DNA of 53,821 nucleotides, from positions 1-53,821 of the forward strand of contig NZ_LUFH02000029.1 of NCBI RefSeq assembly GCF_001586785.1, read 5' to 3'. Below, one piece after another: positions 52,646 through 53,821 of the stretch (the stretch's first letter is position 1; each line of letters opens with the position of its first letter). The notes under the pieces are model-generated. The model did not search any database. It was not told where the DNA came from and saw nothing but the letters and a program-made list of their open reading frames with translations. Source of the DNA: Sphaerospermopsis aphanizomenoides BCCUSP55. Lineage in GTDB: Bacteria > Cyanobacteriota > Cyanobacteriia > Cyanobacteriales > Nostocaceae. A program made the translations under genes and the position numbers.

Positions 52646-53667
52646 ATTAATTCTTTGAGTTTAGCCGCTACTGAACCGCTGCTAAATAGTTCTCTGGCTT
52701 TGTCTATGGCGGTGGGAATATCTGGACAAATACCACTATGCCAAAGATAGAACCCACCATTCCATAAAGCTGTGTCCATAAGTTCACCGGGTTCTCCAGC
52801 TAGAATGGAGTGCATATCCTTGATGAGTGCTTCTGTAGTACCGAGGGCAACATTTTTGCTAGTAAAGCCATATTCACGGGCTGCTAAATTTAACCGTTCT
52901 AATTCTTGCTTGTCGGATGAAGAGAAACTGATAATAGCGGTGCGATCGCGTGGTAAGTCACAGCTACCTTCTAAACCTTTGATAAAAGTATATTTTTTCA
53001 CTCCTTGCCGTTTTAAAGCAGTGTTAAACATGGCTTCGGTAGGTGGGTGAACAAACCCAGCAATAATGTGAGCATCACCAGTGTATGGACACCAAATTAA
53101 TTCCATTGTTGCTAATGGTGGACGCTTGCCTAATTGGTCGCGGTATTCCCAAATGGTTTGGGTGAGAGGAAAATGTGCCGGTGTGTAAATAAAACCAATA
53201 CCCGTTTTTTCAAATACCTGCTGAGTTTTTTCCAGAGGTAAATTAGTCCAATCTACTCCTAAGCCTTGCCAAATCTCAATTAAGGGTAAACCGTATTTAG
53301 TCGGATAGCGATCGCCTCCGTGCATAATTACAGGTTGTCCAGCCGCAGCTAATAATAAAGTCGTAATGATATTAATTTGTGAAGTGCGAGTTCTACCATC
53401 ATAGGGAATGCCTAAAACGATAACAGGTTGAGATATGGGTTGTAACTTAGGGCCAAGTTCATAATAAGCATCCAGCATTCCTGCTAACTCTTCACCAGTA
53501 GGACGCTTAATACGGTGAGCGATTAAAAACGCCCCAATTTGTGCTGGTGTTGCTTGAGCTAATAACATCATTTTCATAGCAGTAGCAGCTTCAGCACGGG
53601 TGAGGTTTTCTGATGTATGGCTACCACTACCAACTTTTTGGATAAATTCTCTAAATATATTGGTCAT
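52639..53667 (-). CDS. TrpD-like protein (anthranilate phosphoribosyltransferase family)
   Basis: 342 residues. The N-terminal helical domain (LTRAEAATAMKMMLLAQATPAQIGAFL) is of the nucleoside phosphorylase / TrpD type. The usual PRPP loop GTGGDG is replaced by GIPYDG at 86-91, and MHGGDRYPTK stands where TrpD has KHGNR. So it is a TrpD2-like paralogue that probably does not bind PRPP in the usual way. No trp genes are nearby. Its function is unknown. Confidence 0.83.
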   Translation of the reverse strand: MTNIFREFIQKVGSGSHTSENLTRAEAATAMKMMLLAQATPAQIGAFLIAHRIKRPTGEELAGMLDAYYELGPKLQPISQPVIVLGIPYDGRTRTSQINIITTLLLAAAGQPVIMHGGDRYPTKYGLPLIEIWQGLGVDWTNLPLEKTQQVFEKTGIGFIYTPAHFPLTQTIWEYRDQLGKRPPLATMELIWCPYTGDAHIIAGFVHPPTEAMFNTALKRQGVKKYTFIKGLEGSCDLPRDRTAIISFSSSDKQELERLNLAAREYGFTSKNVALGTTEALIKDMHSILAGEPGELMDTALWNGGFYLWHSGICPDIPTAIDKARELFSSGSVAAKLKELIS

Positions 53668-53745
53668 TAGTTATTAGTTATTAGTTATTAGTTATTAGTC
53701 ATTAGTCATTAGTCATTAGTCATTAGTCATTAGTCATTAGTCAGT
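53668..53745. repeat. TTAGTTA/TTAGTCA heptamer repeat
   Basis: About eleven heptamers, first TTAGTTA then TTAGTCA, directly upstream of the TrpD-like gene and next to its start codon. The change of unit within one array suggests stepwise expansion. Confidence 0.9.
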
Positions 53746-53821
53746 TACTAAGGAACTGCAAAAAATAAATTATCCAATTTCTGTAATCAAAACGGCTTTT
53801 CCTCCCCCTACACCCCTACAC

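Noticed and set aside
1-53821. tRNA, rRNA or riboswitch
   Set aside because: No cloverleaf, rRNA core sequence or known riboswitch core was recognised in the intergenic parts; a covariance scan was not possible.

Overview
The window is chromosomal DNA of a cyanobacterium, most likely a filamentous Nostocales species (Anabaena/Dolichospermum/Nodularia-like). The signs are many GCGATCGC (HIP1) palindromes, heptameric tandem repeats between genes, low GC, and typically cyanobacterial families: DUF1822 with its sigma factor, COP23, a cyano-type PEP-CTERM protein, a Mo-nitrogenase C-terminal-domain protein, a carotenoid oxygenase and a Yfr2-like sRNA pair. The genus is an inference.

Layout. 0-9.3 kb: a universal stress protein, a very large hybrid response regulator/histidine kinase with a trailing receiver protein, a secreted protein, a Rieske oxygenase, a YbjN-like protein, a lipoate ligase-like protein and an HD hydrolase. 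9.3-9.7 kb: two tandem Yfr2-like sRNA genes. 9.7-16.5 kb: purH, then a defence-like island with a VapB-type antitoxin whose toxin is truncated, a PrlF/YhaV-type toxin-antitoxin pair, a five-repeat CRISPR array with a leader but no cas genes, a Gfo/Idh/MocA oxidoreductase, and an overlapping ATPase + TOPRIM-like pair. 16.5-23.4 kb: DUF1822 protein and its sigma factor, divergent from two secreted proteins, then a lipoprotein, mtnA and a WD40 protein. 23.8-38.7 kb: mostly housekeeping and accessory metabolism (malic enzyme, thioredoxin-like protein, creatininase family, PEP-CTERM protein, cupin, Mo-nitrogenase-domain protein, TspO, era, aspartoacylase-like, histidine phosphatase, carotenoid oxygenase, J-domain protein, DUF928, pgsA, Uma2).

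38.9-44.5 kb: a same-strand group of membrane Ser/Thr kinase, COP23 lipoprotein, DUF4351 protein and a lipoprotein with two trypsin-like domains plus TPRs. 44.5-45.8 kb: a graveyard of toxin-antitoxin genes (PIN remnant, DUF433, frameshifted VapB-like gene, hicA, hicB with an early amber codon) beside a four-hairpin repeat. 46-53.7 kb: aspA, DUF29, DUF362, a small membrane protein, ppa, panD, an MBL-fold protein without its metal motif, and a TrpD-like protein.

How genes may work together. Adjacent pairs likely to be cotranscribed are the hybrid kinase and its receiver, ATPase/TOPRIM, PrlF/YhaV, sigma/DUF1822, the Mo-nitrogenase-domain protein with the cupin, hicA/hicB and panD with the MBL-fold protein. 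Gaps between genes are rich in mobile or repetitive DNA: at least three MITE-like inverted-repeat families, hairpin families and heptamer STRRs. The most unusual items are the sRNA pair with a sequence complementary to the Yfr1 motif, the compact ATPase/TOPRIM module, the four-hairpin element, the degenerate MBL-fold protein and the nonsense-mutated hicB.
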